DNA of 5,894 nt from Leptospiraceae bacterium (GTDB lineage Bacteria; Spirochaetota; Leptospiria; Turneriellales; Turneriellaceae), in the NCBI GenBank assembly GCA_016788945.1, contig JAEUSA010000225.1, positions 1 to 5,894 of the forward strand, written 5' to 3'. The notes below the pieces were generated by a model. The model was given only the letters and a program-made list of their open reading frames with translations. It was not told where the DNA came from and searched no databases. Below are positions 5,649 through 5,894 of this stretch, piece by piece. The position numbers and the translations under genes were made by a program. How positions within the stretch are numbered: the stretch's first letter is position 1; every line of letters starts with the position of its first letter.

Positions 5649-5894
5649 ATGCTGCGTATAGCTCAATTTTTCCCGATCCTTGCTTTCAGCGCATGCGCTG
5701 TGACAGATTTTCCCTATCTATCGACGCTGCCGCGGCATGCGTTTTCTGAAATGGAACGCGTCGCGACGCTCGAATATCCCTCGGGTAATGTCTCGGCGGC
5801 GACCGACGGTAGAATTTTCTTCTCGTATTTTCCCGAAGGACAATCTCCCGTCAAAGTCGCCGAATTCGCAGCCGGTACTATAACACCGTTTCCC
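5649..5894 (+). CDS. Lipoprotein resembling major royal jelly protein/Yellow family (partial, C-terminus off the right edge)
   Basis: The frame is open from the ATG at 5649 to the end of the window, 82 codons. AGAGGG at 5635-5640 is a good ribosome site 8 bases upstream. Residues 1-16 (MLRIAQFFPILAFSAC) form a short lipoprotein signal with Cys16; Phe at -3 is unusual for the general lipobox, but spirochaete lipoboxes are known to be relaxed. The mature part contains LEYPSGNVSAATDGRIFFSY and then PVKVAEFAAGTITPFP. This matches the first blade of bacterial royal jelly/Yellow-type beta-propellers as I remember them (a Gly-Asn pair, DGRIFFS, a KVAEF-like strand, then a PYP-like turn). Such proteins bind small ligands, and their bacterial function is mostly unknown. 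The identification rests on about 40 residues; another six-bladed propeller such as an NHL or SMP-30-like protein is possible. It is probably co-transcribed with the EEP lipoprotein. Confidence 0.75.
   Translation, partial: MLRIAQFFPILAFSACAVTDFPYLSTLPRHAFSEMERVATLEYPSGNVSAATDGRIFFSYFPEGQSPVKVAEFAAGTITPFP

Overview
The window (about 53% GC by eye, no tools used) looks like part of a spirochaete chromosome. A member of the Leptospirales with moderate GC, such as a Turneriella- or Leptonema-like organism, fits best. The reasons are indirect: two adjacent lipoproteins with relaxed lipoboxes, a membrane-bound SpoIIE/PP2C-type phosphatase whose DAMGKS...QGAGG motif I associate with leptospiral proteins, and an outer-membrane-type protein with a signal peptide. 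The genus is an inference.

Layout: (1) 1-541, minus strand: the first 180 codons of an exported, probably beta-barrel outer membrane protein that runs off the left edge. (2) 666-1907, minus strand: a complete thiolase (acetyl-CoA acetyltransferase/3-ketoacyl-CoA thiolase) with every catalytic residue. A strong hairpin separates it from the outer membrane protein. (3) 1908-2291: a 384-base divergent intergenic region with a probable thiolase promoter carrying a dyad, plus several hairpins. (4) 2292-4117, plus strand: one gene broken by a single-base frameshift near 2684-2697. It encodes a six-helix membrane sensor, a coiled coil, a SpoIIE-type serine phosphatase domain and a TPR-like tail. (5) 4209-5633, plus strand: a lipoprotein joining an endonuclease/exonuclease/phosphatase (EEP, DNase I/sphingomyelinase-like) domain to a C-terminal jacalin-like lectin domain. 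(6) 5649-5894, plus strand: the start of a second lipoprotein resembling the major royal jelly protein/Yellow family, 15 bases downstream and very likely in the same operon.

The thiolase belongs to central acyl-CoA metabolism and has no visible pathway partner here. The phosphatase is probably a signalling protein of the partner-switching type, but no anti-sigma or anti-anti-sigma gene is present. The two lipoproteins form a surface or periplasmic module with its own extended -10 promoter, which sits inside a perfect inverted repeat. This pair is the most interesting content: a lectin-targeted hydrolase beside a beta-propeller protein, both of families better known from eukaryotes. I see no mobile element, CRISPR array, tRNA or rRNA.
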